Shown here: positions 37,240-45,515 of the stretch, one piece after another | Layout: the number at the start of each line of letters is the position of its first letter | Position numbering within the stretch: the first letter of the stretch is position 1 | From: Polaromonas sp. CG_9.7 | GTDB lineage: Bacteria; Pseudomonadota; Gammaproteobacteria; Burkholderiales; Burkholderiaceae_C | DNA: 52,585 nucleotides | NCBI RefSeq assembly: GCF_015752205.1 | Contig: NZ_JADOVG010000023.1 | Location: 1-52,585, forward strand | Direction of reading: 5' to 3' | Notes under the pieces: model-generated | What the model was told of the DNA's origin: nothing | The model's database searches: none | The model's input: the letters and a program-made list of their open reading frames with translations, nothing else | Position numbers and translations under genes: made by a program

Positions 37240-38163
37240 ATGTCCTACAAACTTCACCTTCAGATACTGCGCGACGCCGTGCAGGGCGCGGGCCGCCACG
37301 CGGTGGAATACCGCAACAGCGCGGCGCCCAATTCCCGCTCCATCACGCTCAACACGTATCGGCCGGCCCACGCCACGGCCAACAGCCCCATCGTTCTGGT
37401 GCAGCACGGGGTGCTGCGCAACGGTGATGACTACCGCGACTTCTGGATACCCGCTGCCGACGAGCACGGCCTGGTGATCATCGCTCCCACGTTCTCTAAC
37501 GAACAATGGCCAGACGTGGTGAGCTATAACAACGGCAACCTGCTCGCCACCACCGACCGTGCGGCCCTTGCCGACACGGCCGCTGCCACCACGCCCGATA
37601 GGTGGTCGTACACCGTCGTCACCCGCCTGGTGGACGATCTCAAGACCTCGGGCCTGCTGGCCAATCAGCCGCTATACCTGTTTGGGCATTCGGCGGGCGG
37701 GCAGTTTGTGCACCGGCTTATGAGTGTGCTTACGCCGGGCGTATTCACGCAGGTCGCGGCCGGCAACCCGGGCTGGTACACGCTGCCCCTGCTCGAACTT
37801 CCATTTCCCGAAGGCCTGGGCGGCACACCCGCAAATGCCGACAGCCTGGCGCGCCTGTTCGCGTCCCCGCTGACCATTTTGGCGGGCGACCAGGACACCG
37901 AGACAAATGACCCGCACCTGCCGTCCGAGCCTGCAGCTCTGCGCCAGGGACCGCACCGCCACGCCCGCGCGTTGCACTACTACGCCACCGCGAAAGCCGA
38001 AGCGGCACGCCGTGGCCTGCCGTTTGATTGGCAATTGCACTCTATCGCGGGCATTGGCCATGATGGCCAAGCCATGTCGGCCGTGTGCGCGCACCTGTGG
38101 TTTCACCACCGTTTGCCTGACAGCGACCAACTCGCGGCCCTCGCAGGCCAGCATATGGCCTGA
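37240..38163 (+). CDS. Alpha/beta-hydrolase (depolymerase-like)
   Basis: A 307-residue hydrolase. The nucleophile elbow is GHSAGG, with an oxyanion region around VLVQHGVLRNGDDYRDFWIP and a late histidine in GIGHDGQAM. The pattern recalls PHB-depolymerase/feruloyl-esterase-like serine hydrolases. No signal peptide is obvious, so a cytoplasmic esterase or amidase acting on the imported compound is likely. It lies 34 bp downstream of the transporter and upstream of the M20 gene. Confidence 0.78.
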   Translation: MSYKLHLQILRDAVQGAGRHAVEYRNSAAPNSRSITLNTYRPAHATANSPIVLVQHGVLRNGDDYRDFWIPAADEHGLVIIAPTFSNEQWPDVVSYNNGNLLATTDRAALADTAAATTPDRWSYTVVTRLVDDLKTSGLLANQPLYLFGHSAGGQFVHRLMSVLTPGVFTQVAAGNPGWYTLPLLELPFPEGLGGTPANADSLARLFASPLTILAGDQDTETNDPHLPSEPAALRQGPHRHARALHYYATAKAEAARRGLPFDWQLHSIAGIGHDGQAMSAVCAHLWFHHRLPDSDQLAALAGQHMA

Positions 38164-38212
38164 CACAGCTCTTCTCCTCCCATTTATCGTTTTACCTCCC
38201 TGGACTGCGCCC

Positions 38213-39340
38213 ATGACCTCCACCACCACCCAATCCCTTGTTGACGGCATCACCTCATGGATGCAATGCGAATCGCCCACCAGCAGCCCCGAAGGACTGG
38301 CGCGCATGGTCGCGGTTATCCAAAGCTACGCGCTCGAAGCCGGCCTGCAGGCCACGGAGACGTCCTTCGGCCCCAACGTGGGACCATTGCTGCACATCAG
38401 CAACCGCGCTGACGGCGACGAGCGGCCGGGCCTGCTGATCCTGGGGCACTCCGACACCGTACACCCGATCGGTACGCTGCAAGATAACCCCTGCCGCATC
38501 GAAGGCGACCGCCTGTACGGCCCTGGCGGCTACGACATGAAGGCAGGCATTTACCTCGCGCTGACGGCGCTGCGCGACTTAGCCGGCACCGCCACCACCG
38601 CATTGCCGGTGGACTTTGTCATCGTGCCCGACGAAGAAACCGGCAGCCACGCCTCGCGCCCGCACATCGAGGCTTTTGCGGCCTGCGCGCGCTACACCCT
38701 GGTGTGCGAGCCGGCGCGCGCCAACGGTGGCAAGTGCGTGACGGCTCGCAAAGGCACGGGCATGCTGCGCCTGAGCGTAAAGGGCCGGGCCGCGCATGCC
38801 GGCGTGCAACATGAAAAAGGACGCAGCGCCATCCGCGAAATGGCGCACCAGATCCTCGCACTGGAGGCCATGACCGACTACGCGCGCGGCGTCACCGTCA
38901 GTGTGGGCACCATCGAGGGAGGCACCGCCACCAACACCGTGCCCGCGCTTTGCCGCTGCGTGGTGGACTTTCGCCTGCCTGACCTTCGTGCGGCCGACGA
39001 ACTGGTGGACAAGATGCAGGCTCTCAAACCCTTGGGTCCGGATATGGAACTCGACATCGACGTCGAGGTGAACCGTCCGCCCATGATCAAGAGCGACGCC
39101 GTAGTTGCGCTTCTGGCGCGCGCACAAGACTCGGCCCGTCACGCTGGGTTTACCCTCGAAGATGCGCCCATGACAGGTGGCGGCAGTGACGCCAACTTCA
39201 CATCGGCACTTGGCGTGCCCACACTTGATGGACTGGGGGCCGATGGCGACGGCGCGCATACTCTACAGGAGCACATCCTGGTGTCAACGCTGGAAGCACG
39301 CCTGAACTTCTGGCGCCATCTGTTGACACATCTGGGGTAA
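38213..39340 (+). CDS. M20-family carboxypeptidase (glutamate carboxypeptidase-like)
   Basis: A 375-residue co-catalytic zinc peptidase. Metal-ligand motifs are LILGHSDTVHP (His and Asp), GPGGYDMKAG (bridging Asp) and VPDEETGS (catalytic Glu and metal Glu), and the dimerisation domain KGRAAHAGVQHEKGRSA follows. The layout matches CPG2-type enzymes that remove C-terminal glutamate, which fits a cluster concerned with gamma-glutamyl or peptide nutrients. Without a signal peptide it is probably cytoplasmic. ATG 38213 is the first after the hydrolase gene in this frame. Confidence 0.88.
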   Translation: MTSTTTQSLVDGITSWMQCESPTSSPEGLARMVAVIQSYALEAGLQATETSFGPNVGPLLHISNRADGDERPGLLILGHSDTVHPIGTLQDNPCRIEGDRLYGPGGYDMKAGIYLALTALRDLAGTATTALPVDFVIVPDEETGSHASRPHIEAFAACARYTLVCEPARANGGKCVTARKGTGMLRLSVKGRAAHAGVQHEKGRSAIREMAHQILALEAMTDYARGVTVSVGTIEGGTATNTVPALCRCVVDFRLPDLRAADELVDKMQALKPLGPDMELDIDVEVNRPPMIKSDAVVALLARAQDSARHAGFTLEDAPMTGGGSDANFTSALGVPTLDGLGADGDGAHTLQEHILVSTLEARLNFWRHLLTHLG

Positions 39341-39497
39341 TTCCTGGAGGTATTATTCGAGAATGGTTATGTAACCTGAGGATACTGTTGGCGAATTCGA
39401 GGGTTCTGAAAATCATCTAGCCGGCCACCCTGTACGAAGACTGGTGGCGGAATTAAAGTGAGTTTCCAAACTTTGCTTTAACCCACAGGAGGCCAAG

Positions 39498-40511
39498 ATG
39501 AAATACAGCGGAATTGACCTGCACTCGAACAACAGTGTGGTGACGGTGATGGATGAGGAGGACCGGGTGGTAGCAGAAAAACGCCTGCCCAACGACCTGG
39601 CGAAGATCGTGCAACTCCTGGCGCCCTGGCGCGAGGAGTTGGCAGGGGTCGTTGTCGAATCGACCTTCAACTGGTACTGGCTGGTCGACGGTTTGAAAGC
39701 AGCGGGCTTTACCGTGCATCTGGCCAACACGACAGCGATCAAGAAACACGATGGTCTCAAGCACAGTGGCGACGAAGCCGATGCGCGTTATCTGGCGCAC
39801 TTGCTGCGGCTGGGGATTTTGCCGACGGGAACGATCTTGGCACCAGAGCACCGCGCCGTACGCGATCTGGCGCGAAAGCGGATGCAACTGGTACGCAGCC
39901 GCACGGCCCACATTCTGGCCGTCGAGAACATCACGGCGCGCCAAAATGGAGAACACAACAGCAGCAATCAGGTCAAACGCTTGACCACGGAGCGGGTCAA
40001 TGAGATGCCTTTGCCGCCGGATGTGACACTGGCGGTCAAAGCCAACGTGGCGGTGATCACGGCGCTTTCCGAGCAGATCGATCTGCTTGAAAAGCGATTG
40101 CAGGCAGCCGTCAAGACACGCCCGGAGTATGAACTGCTCACCAGCGTGCCGGGTATTGGCCAGGTGCTGGCGACCACCATCGTGCTGGAGACAGGCCCGA
40201 TTGATCGCTTCAAAGCTGCTGGCAACTTTGCCTCTTACGCGCGTTGCGTCGACAGCGTGCATACCAGCAATGGCAAGAAGAAAGGCGCAGGCAATACGAA
40301 GAACGGTAACAAGTACTTTGCCTGGGCGTTTGGGGAGGCTGCTGTTTATGCGATGCGATTCAATGCTGAGGCAAAACGGTTCTACGACAGAAAGAAGGCC
40401 AAGACGAACAACGTGGTGGCCATCAAGGCCCTTGCCCACAAATTGGCCAGAGCGTGCTTTCACATGCTGAAGGAAGGCCTGCCATTTGATGTGACGCGCT
40501 GCTTCGCATGA
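39498..40511 (+). CDS. IS110-family (IS1111-group) transposase
   Basis: A complete 337-residue DEDD transposase. The RuvC-like N-terminal domain shows GIDLHSNNSVVTVMD (first Asp), VVVESTFNW (Glu) and KHSGDEADARYLAHLL (Asp pair). The C-terminal transposase domain has LTSVPGIGQVLATTI and YARCVDSVHTSNGKKKGAGN with a conserved serine. AGGAGG precedes the ATG. These recombinases are directed by a structured RNA encoded in the element's own flank. The long 3' flank here (see 40512-40880) fits the IS1111 group. It appears intact. Confidence 0.92.
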   Translation: MKYSGIDLHSNNSVVTVMDEEDRVVAEKRLPNDLAKIVQLLAPWREELAGVVVESTFNWYWLVDGLKAAGFTVHLANTTAIKKHDGLKHSGDEADARYLAHLLRLGILPTGTILAPEHRAVRDLARKRMQLVRSRTAHILAVENITARQNGEHNSSNQVKRLTTERVNEMPLPPDVTLAVKANVAVITALSEQIDLLEKRLQAAVKTRPEYELLTSVPGIGQVLATTIVLETGPIDRFKAAGNFASYARCVDSVHTSNGKKKGAGNTKNGNKYFAWAFGEAAVYAMRFNAEAKRFYDRKKAKTNNVVAIKALAHKLARACFHMLKEGLPFDVTRCFA

Positions 40512-40880
40512 GTCACGACGGTGGCCGTCAAGCCCGGTAACGCGACTGGAGTAGCAGCCGACGGTTCTGAATTGGATGGCGAGCCACCGTCACCCGTTTG
40601 CAGTAATGCGGATCGCCCGCGATGTGAACCATTAATGGATTGGAGCCGATATGTCGGCAGCCACGGATCTGTGATCAACCATTGGACACATTTCGGCACC
40701 AACGTTCTTCTGGGGCGGCCAAGCCGCCAGGGCGAGAGGCAGTGACAGGGCCGCTCGCTTGATCCTGATGGGTGTCTGGCGCGATTCGTCGCAGCCAAGA
40801 ATCGAAGAAACGGACGCGGTTGGCAACTGTAAACAGCTTGGAAAGGGATAGATTGAAGACAGACGGCTGACGCCGTCATG
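40512..40880 (+). ncRNA. Candidate guide (bridge/seek) RNA region of the IS1111-group element
   Basis: About 370 bp follow the transposase without a supported gene, although transposase and element are otherwise compact (only ~150 bp upstream). IS1111-group elements carry their guide RNA in the region 3' of the transposase. Self-complementary pieces are visible, for example GGCGGCCAAGCCGCC (about 40715-40729). The exact RNA limits and guide loops were not determined. Confidence 0.4.
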
Positions 40881-40981
40881 AATTTTTATGCTCGCTTGAC
40901 ACCGACCGGCTAATGGGTGTCGCGTTGCCGATTGATAAACATGTTTTGGAGGCGAACGAATACCTGCTCCTCAGATGGGAC

Positions 40982-41297
40982 GGATTTGTCCTGCCAATAC
41001 ATAAAACTAGTCGGCAAAAGATCTTTCGTTACCGCCTTGCAGAAGTAGCTGACCTTTGCGGATCATGTGCATAAGTTCGATGCCAGCCAGTACATTTTTG
41101 GCCGATCGAAATGACTTGAAGTTGAGCATCGGCCTGGTGACTCGTTTGATGGCCCGATGGTCCTGCTCCACGATGTTGTTCAGGTACTTCACTTGTCGCA
41201 CGATGACCGGTGTTTCGCCTCGGGCATTGATCTCATCCATGGCCGCCTTGTTGGCGCCGCTTTTGTCCATCGTGACCTTCTCGGGAACACGTCCACA
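40982..41297 (-). pseudogene. IS6-family transposase, C-terminal fragment
   Basis: The minus frame (stop at 41007) reads PEKVTMDKSGANKAAMDEIN (second catalytic Asp), VRQVKYLNNIVEQDHRAIKR (catalytic Glu), then PMLNFKSFRSAKNVLAGIEL. This is the intact C-terminal third of an IS6/IS26-like transposase; the N-terminal two thirds are gone and tniA sequence begins at about 41300. GGATTTGTCCTG at 40982 may be its terminal repeat. It is in opposite orientation to the IS6 5' fragment at 10.3 kb. Confidence 0.85.
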
Positions 41298-41299
41298 AG

Positions 41300-41874
41300 G
41301 CAATTCGCCGGAGCCCCTTGGCGGCGTGGCAGGCCGCGACAAGTGGCCCGACTGCGCGCGCCCGGTCGCTGCCTGAGCAACCCGATCAATTCATGATCAG
41401 CTTTCTGCCCTCGTTGCAGCGCAAACTGCGCCGGGATGGATTGCACCTGTTCAACATCCGCTACTGTGACAACGTGCTGCCATCCATCGTGCAACTTGGC
41501 TCCCCTGTGCTGGTGCGCTACGATCCGCGAAATCTGTCCAGGGTGTTTGTGTACGGACCCGACCGGCGCTACTGCCCGATACCGTACGCTGATCTGGCGT
41601 TGCCGCCCATCACGCTGTGGGAGCAGCGCGCCGCCTTGTATGCGTTGCGCGAACAGGGTCACAACGCCCCACTCAGGAAGCCATATTCCAGGCCGTGACT
41701 GCCCAGCGTGCCTTGATCGAGCGTGCCACGGCCAAAACAAAGGCGGTAAGGCGACAGTCGCAGCGATACAAAGATGCCCAGTCCGCAACGATGGGCAGAG
41801 CAGCTACTGCCGCAGGCGGGGTAGATTATTCGCAGCCGGTAAAGCCTTCGGACGCTGAAATATGGGACAACTGA
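41300..41874 (+). pseudogene. tniA: TniA transposase (Tn402/Tn5053 type), C-terminal fragment with frameshift
   Basis: The plus frame reads FMISFLPSLQRKLRRDGLHL, then YCDNVLPSIVQLGSPVLVRY and VFVYGPDRRYCPIPYADL, the Mu-transposase C-terminal domain of TniA. Near 41668 one extra C shifts the frame; the other frame continues with PTQEAIFQAVTAQRALIERA to the stop at 41874, close to the natural C-terminus. The catalytic DDE core is missing. tniB starts 3 bp later, as in Tn5053. Confidence 0.85.
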
Positions 41875-41877
41875 GCC

Positions 41878-42630
41878 ATGGCAATCGGCCTTGATCATCT
41901 GCATATCGGGGTCTGGTCTTACCTGGAAGGCTCGATCGATGAACGCGTGTCCAGACTGTATGCGCCCAAGTGGGTGGCGTACTCCCGAGGTAATGAGGCG
42001 CTGGCCAGAATGGCGCACTTGCTCAATCACCCACCCAGCGGGCGCATGCCCTGCATGCTGCTGCACGGCGACAGCAACATTGGCAAAACCATGATTGTCG
42101 AAAAGTTTGTTCAGGGCAACCCCAACATATGCAATGAGTTCAATGAAGTGGAAATCCGTAAAACGGTTCACCTTCAGATGCCTGCCAACCCTTGCGACAA
42201 CAAGCTGTACGCCCAGATCATCGAAGGCCTGGGTATTCAGCCGCCAGTCAATAGCCGCGGCACCGATATGGAGTTGCTCGGACTGCGCCTGCTGCACCGC
42301 CAGCCGCCAAAGTTGATGATCATCGACGAGGTCCATCACTTGTTGGCCGGTTCAGTCCGCGAACAGCGTCAACTGCTGAACCAGCTCAAATTCATCAGCA
42401 ATGAATTGCGCATGCCGATCGTGCCACTGGGCACCAATGAAGCGCTGTATGCCATGCAGACCGATCCGCAGATTGCCTCCCGGTTCGAACCCTTTTCCTT
42501 GCCGAAGTGGCGTGAAAGTCCAGAGTTCCGGGAATTCGTGGTGAGCTTTGGCCGGCTGCTGCCCCTGGAAAAACCGTCGCCACTGGCCGACAAGGCCATC
42601 ATCCAAAAACTCATGGGTTTGAGTAGCGGA
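41878..42630 (+). pseudogene. tniB: TniB AAA ATPase, truncated at the 3' end
   Basis: About 250 residues of TniB: the N-terminal segment, Walker A region LLHGDSNIGKTM, Walker B LMIIDEVHHLL and sensor region PIVPLGTNEALYAMQ. Homology stops after KLMGLSSG at 42630, where the sequence switches to an antisense Tn3 transposase, so the last ~50 residues are replaced by a short non-native tail. TniB normally delivers target DNA to TniA; with both genes broken the module is inactive. Confidence 0.88.
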
Positions 42631-43775
42631 ACAAACACAGCTCGAGCAAGTGGACGCCAGTTTTGTTTTTCATGATGCAGGTGTTCGTCGCAGCTTTTTA
42701 CGAGCGCCACTTGGCCTCCCTGGGCGGCGAACACAGTCTCTACTCTGGACACTTTTTGTACTGGGTCAACTTCCGTACCGTGAACGATCAGCGTGTCCCG
42801 AAACGCGCGGATAAGGGCATCGGTTTTATTGCGCCGTGTTTGATACCACTCTGTCAGGCGTAGCTCACTTTTCCATTCGACTTTTCGGGCGAGCCTGAGC
42901 AGCATTTGTGTCAGGCCGTCAAGGACCTGGCCGCGCGCATCGTGAATCACCGCCATCAGCAACGTGTGGCGCCGTGCGGTGATGTACTCCCGTAACTCCA
43001 GTGCGTTGAGCCGCCTGGCCTCATTGGCCCATTGCAGTATTTTCGAATCGGCGATGGACTGCAGCGCCGTGGCTGGATTTGGAAGCCCTTGAAGCCATTG
43101 ATAGCGATCAATCAGAACATTGAGATTTTTGCGTGACGGCCTGCCTGGCGTTGAGCATAGATTGGCGAATGGTGATTTCTGTGTCTTCGGATCGACGACC
43201 AACAGGGTTTCCAGTACAACTTGTTGCGCCGAACTGAGGCGGCCACACACTTCGGCCCATTGGCCCGCATTAATGTTGCTGTGCGCGGTACCTGCGAGCC
43301 GACGTAACGTAGCCAGAGGCGGCAATTCAAAATCATGCCGAATGAGTGCGTCAATCGCCGAATTGATGATGTCAGCTGGATCGGTACGCGCTTGGGCGGT
43401 CTTACACATCGTTGCTTGGGCCAGCGCACGCGCATCGGCTCCCCACGCAACTACTTTTAAGCGACGGAGGATCGCCTGGCGGTGCCGATAGTGCGTTCGG
43501 TGCGGGCAAATTAGAGTTGCTTCGGATTCAACGGCCATTCGGCAAGCCACGTACTCAACGGCCGCAAGCGGGACATCGGCGGCAGACAGAAACCGTCCAA
43601 TGGTCTGGAAAATCTTCAGGTGAACCAGTAATGCTACCTGGGACGCGGGTGTTCGCGCAACGCTTGACGCCCACTTGCGCTCATCGAAACTCGTATTGAA
43701 GAGTTGCCGCAAGTCGCCTTGGGTCAGCGGATCAGGCAGCTCTGGATAAATTACGCGCGCTGTGGTCGGTGTCAT
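42631..43775 (-). pseudogene. Tn3-family transposase TnpA, N-terminal part
   Basis: From ATG 43775 about 380 residues match the N-terminal region of Tn3-family transposases: YPELPDPLTQGDLRQLFNTS, then QVALLVHLKIFQTIGRF, LICPHRTHYRHRQAI and SCDEHLHHEKQNWRPLARA at the end. The catalytic C-terminal two thirds are missing. Downstream the frame stays open by chance through antisense tniB, making a chimeric reading frame to 42369 that should not be annotated as real. The junction with tniB is at about 42630. Confidence 0.88.
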
Positions 43776-43834
43776 AAGGTGCTAAAAGTGTCAGGACACT
43801 GAACCATAACAAGTCCAAACAACATCGCGGCCAA

Positions 43835-44081
43835 GCAAAAACTAGAGATTAAGGGTGAGTGGCCGGTTTTGCACGAATCTTACCGACGGGCCATCGTGCC
43901 GGTGCGCAACCTGGCCGAAAGCATGCAGGTCGCGTTTGATGCGGGCGCCAAACGCATCTTGCTGCCGATGTCGAGCGTGATTGACCTGCCATCGGTGCCG
44001 GGCGAGCTGTTTGCCAAGTTCCAGACCAGTTTTTACTCGGACCCGGTGGATGCAGTGTTCAAGGCGCTGGGGGTGGAGTAA
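43835..44081 (+). pseudogene. brxL: BrxL (BREX Lon-like protein), C-terminal fragment
   Basis: The plus frame (in-frame stop near 43803; TTG at 43869) reads YRRAIVPVRNLAESMQVAFD, AGAKRILLPMSSVIDLP, then VPGELFAKFQTSFYSDPVDA and VFKALGVE to the stop at 44081. This is the highly conserved C-terminus of BrxL, the Lon-like protein of BREX phage-defence systems. The AAA and most of the protease part are gone. It is evidence that a BREX locus once lay next to the present transposon cluster. Confidence 0.8.
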
Positions 44082-44321
44082 TTTCTTTCAATCCATGGTG
44101 GTTAGGGCCTGTCTTGGGGCTCAAAATCTTCTACGGTGCGTAGCAAAGGCGCCAAGGATACCCAGCAGTGTGAGAAAACCTTAGCTGGCAAATCGTTTTC
44201 AAAATTGAGGCGTAACGCTAAGGCCGAAGAAAAGAAAAAATAGATTGTGTATCGTCGCTAGGCTGGATGGACGCCAATAAGCGCAAGGCCACCCCGCAGC
44301 AGCACAGTGTACCGGTGCTCA
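44082..44321. other. Short convergent gap, no gene
   Basis: This lies between the BrxL fragment (plus) and the 3' end of the split HNH gene (minus). No open frame or terminator of note. Confidence 0.4.
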
Positions 44322-45056
44322 TTAGGTTTCGTCGATGTTAATTAGTATTGTGAATAGGTCGTCGAAGACTTCAGCTAATGGAATTTCAGTCCGGATCCGA
44401 AAAGATTCGTGATCACTCTGTTGGACTAGCTCCATTTGATGAATGGGCGCGGCCGAAATAATGGAACGTATGCCATCCTCATCGCCCGCAAAGCCAATGA
44501 CCCGTATGGATTGGTTCCACTCAACAGCCCACGACCAGACTGCCAGTGGTTCGGGATGACGGCGAATTAGCAGTTTGAAAAAAGTGCTGGCACCAATCGC
44601 ATGAACCCTTAGCTCCCAATTTCGCACGAGATCCATGAACCAGCGTGAACGCGGCGAACCCCAATCTCCCCGATGGATGGCCGCTATTGGGAAAAACCCA
44701 CCTTTAACGAATCCGCCTCGTTTTGTTTTAACTTGATAAGTTATCCAATAGAAGAAGCCGAGAAAGTGATAGTGCGCTAACTGATAAAGTCGCGACTCCT
44801 CAACTTGAGCTGGCGCCGTGAAATTGAAGGAAAAAGTTGCCGGTCCAAAGGCGTTTTTGATCTCGATCTGCTCATGGCTATCAGCGACAACCTTTCCTGT
44901 TCGGCGACTCCTCGACTTGATCGCCTTACGAGCAACCTCAGCTTTTAGTCGCGGATCATCACTTGGGTAGCGTCCAAACTGATCAGGCATCATTGAGATG
45001 ACCGAAATGTCGTCTTCCAGCTTGGATTTTTCGCCATTGCAATGTGTGCAGACATT
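44322..45056 (-). pseudogene. HNH-type nuclease candidate, 3' part (split by IS66; 5' part at 49972-50159)
   Basis: Read upward from the stop at 44322, the frame stays open through ATG 44993 into codons for NVCTHCNGEKSKLEDDISVI that end at the IS66 target duplication (45057-45064). The CTHCN-GEK segment is the second zinc-knuckle/alpha part of an HNH fold. The rest, about 240 residues (GRYPSDDPRLKAEVARKAIK, YHFLGFFYWITYQVKTKRGG, SWAVEWNQSIRVIGFAG), is a C-terminal domain I do not recognise. It is lower in GC than its neighbours. Joined to the 5' part it gives ~301 codons. In its present form it could be made only from ATG 44993/44990, without the nuclease motif. Confidence 0.75.
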
Positions 45057-45064
45057 CAGGATCA
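45057..45064. repeat. Left 8-bp target-site duplication of the IS66 element
   Basis: CAGGATCA immediately before the left terminal repeat. The identical octamer lies at 49972-49979 after the right end. Eight bp is the standard duplication length for IS66. Confidence 0.95.
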
Positions 45065-45091
45065 GTAATAGCCCGGCGAATACCGTACTTG
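45065..45091 (+). repeat. Left terminal inverted repeat of IS66
   Basis: Starts with GTAATAGCCCGGCGAATACC and continues GTACTTG. It pairs with 49945-49971, with one mismatch in 27 bp. GTAA is the usual IS66 tip. Confidence 0.95.
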
Positions 45092-45104
45092 ACGAAGTTG
45101 TCGA

Positions 45105-45483
45105 TCAGAGCTTGATTTCGTCGAGCCGCTGCTGAGCAGCAAATGGATCAAACGCGCTGGGGTCGAACGCACCCCCACACCACTCAAGCATGGTTTGATG
45201 CTCTGGGTTTGCGGGATCACGAATGGCATCGACGAACTCTTCATAACCTGGTGCTCCACCAACGTCTTCCGGCGGGCATGCGTTTCTTCCGGTGATACAC
45301 ATCGCCGTGTCCAGCGGCACGCCCAGGTCGACGATGCGCTCGACCTTGATCTTGTGCTCCCAGTGGTCCCCATAATCGTAGATCCAGGTGAACGAACTGG
45401 CGCCGTCCATGGCCTTGACCAGGGATACGCGGGACTCATCTTCCACGCCGGGCTCCATTTCGACTTGCGCCTCCCCCGGTGGA
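45105..45483 (-). pseudogene. Plasmid pRiA4b ORF-3 family passenger gene, 3' part
   Basis: The frame gives PPGEAQVEMEPGVEDESRVS, WIYDYGDHWEHKIKVER, then CPPEDVGGAPGYEEFVDAI and the family's usual ending. The DYGD.WEH and CPPED.GG motifs are diagnostic of the pRiA4b ORF-3 family, which is common as a passenger of transposable elements and has no settled function. The 5' half lies at 47148-47378 on the other side of an IS3-family element. ATG 45458 is internal, not the native start. Confidence 0.88.
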
Positions 45484-45515
45484 TGTCAAGCTAGTTGTCG
45501 CAAAAAGTTTGATGC

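Noticed and set aside
39453..40463. Minus-strand open frame of 336 codons
   Set aside because: It is fully antisense to the IS110-family transposase, which has all catalytic motifs.
42369..42630. C-terminal extension of the Tn3 TnpA frame
   Set aside because: This part is antisense tniB read by chance after the transposon junction; it has no Tn3 homology.
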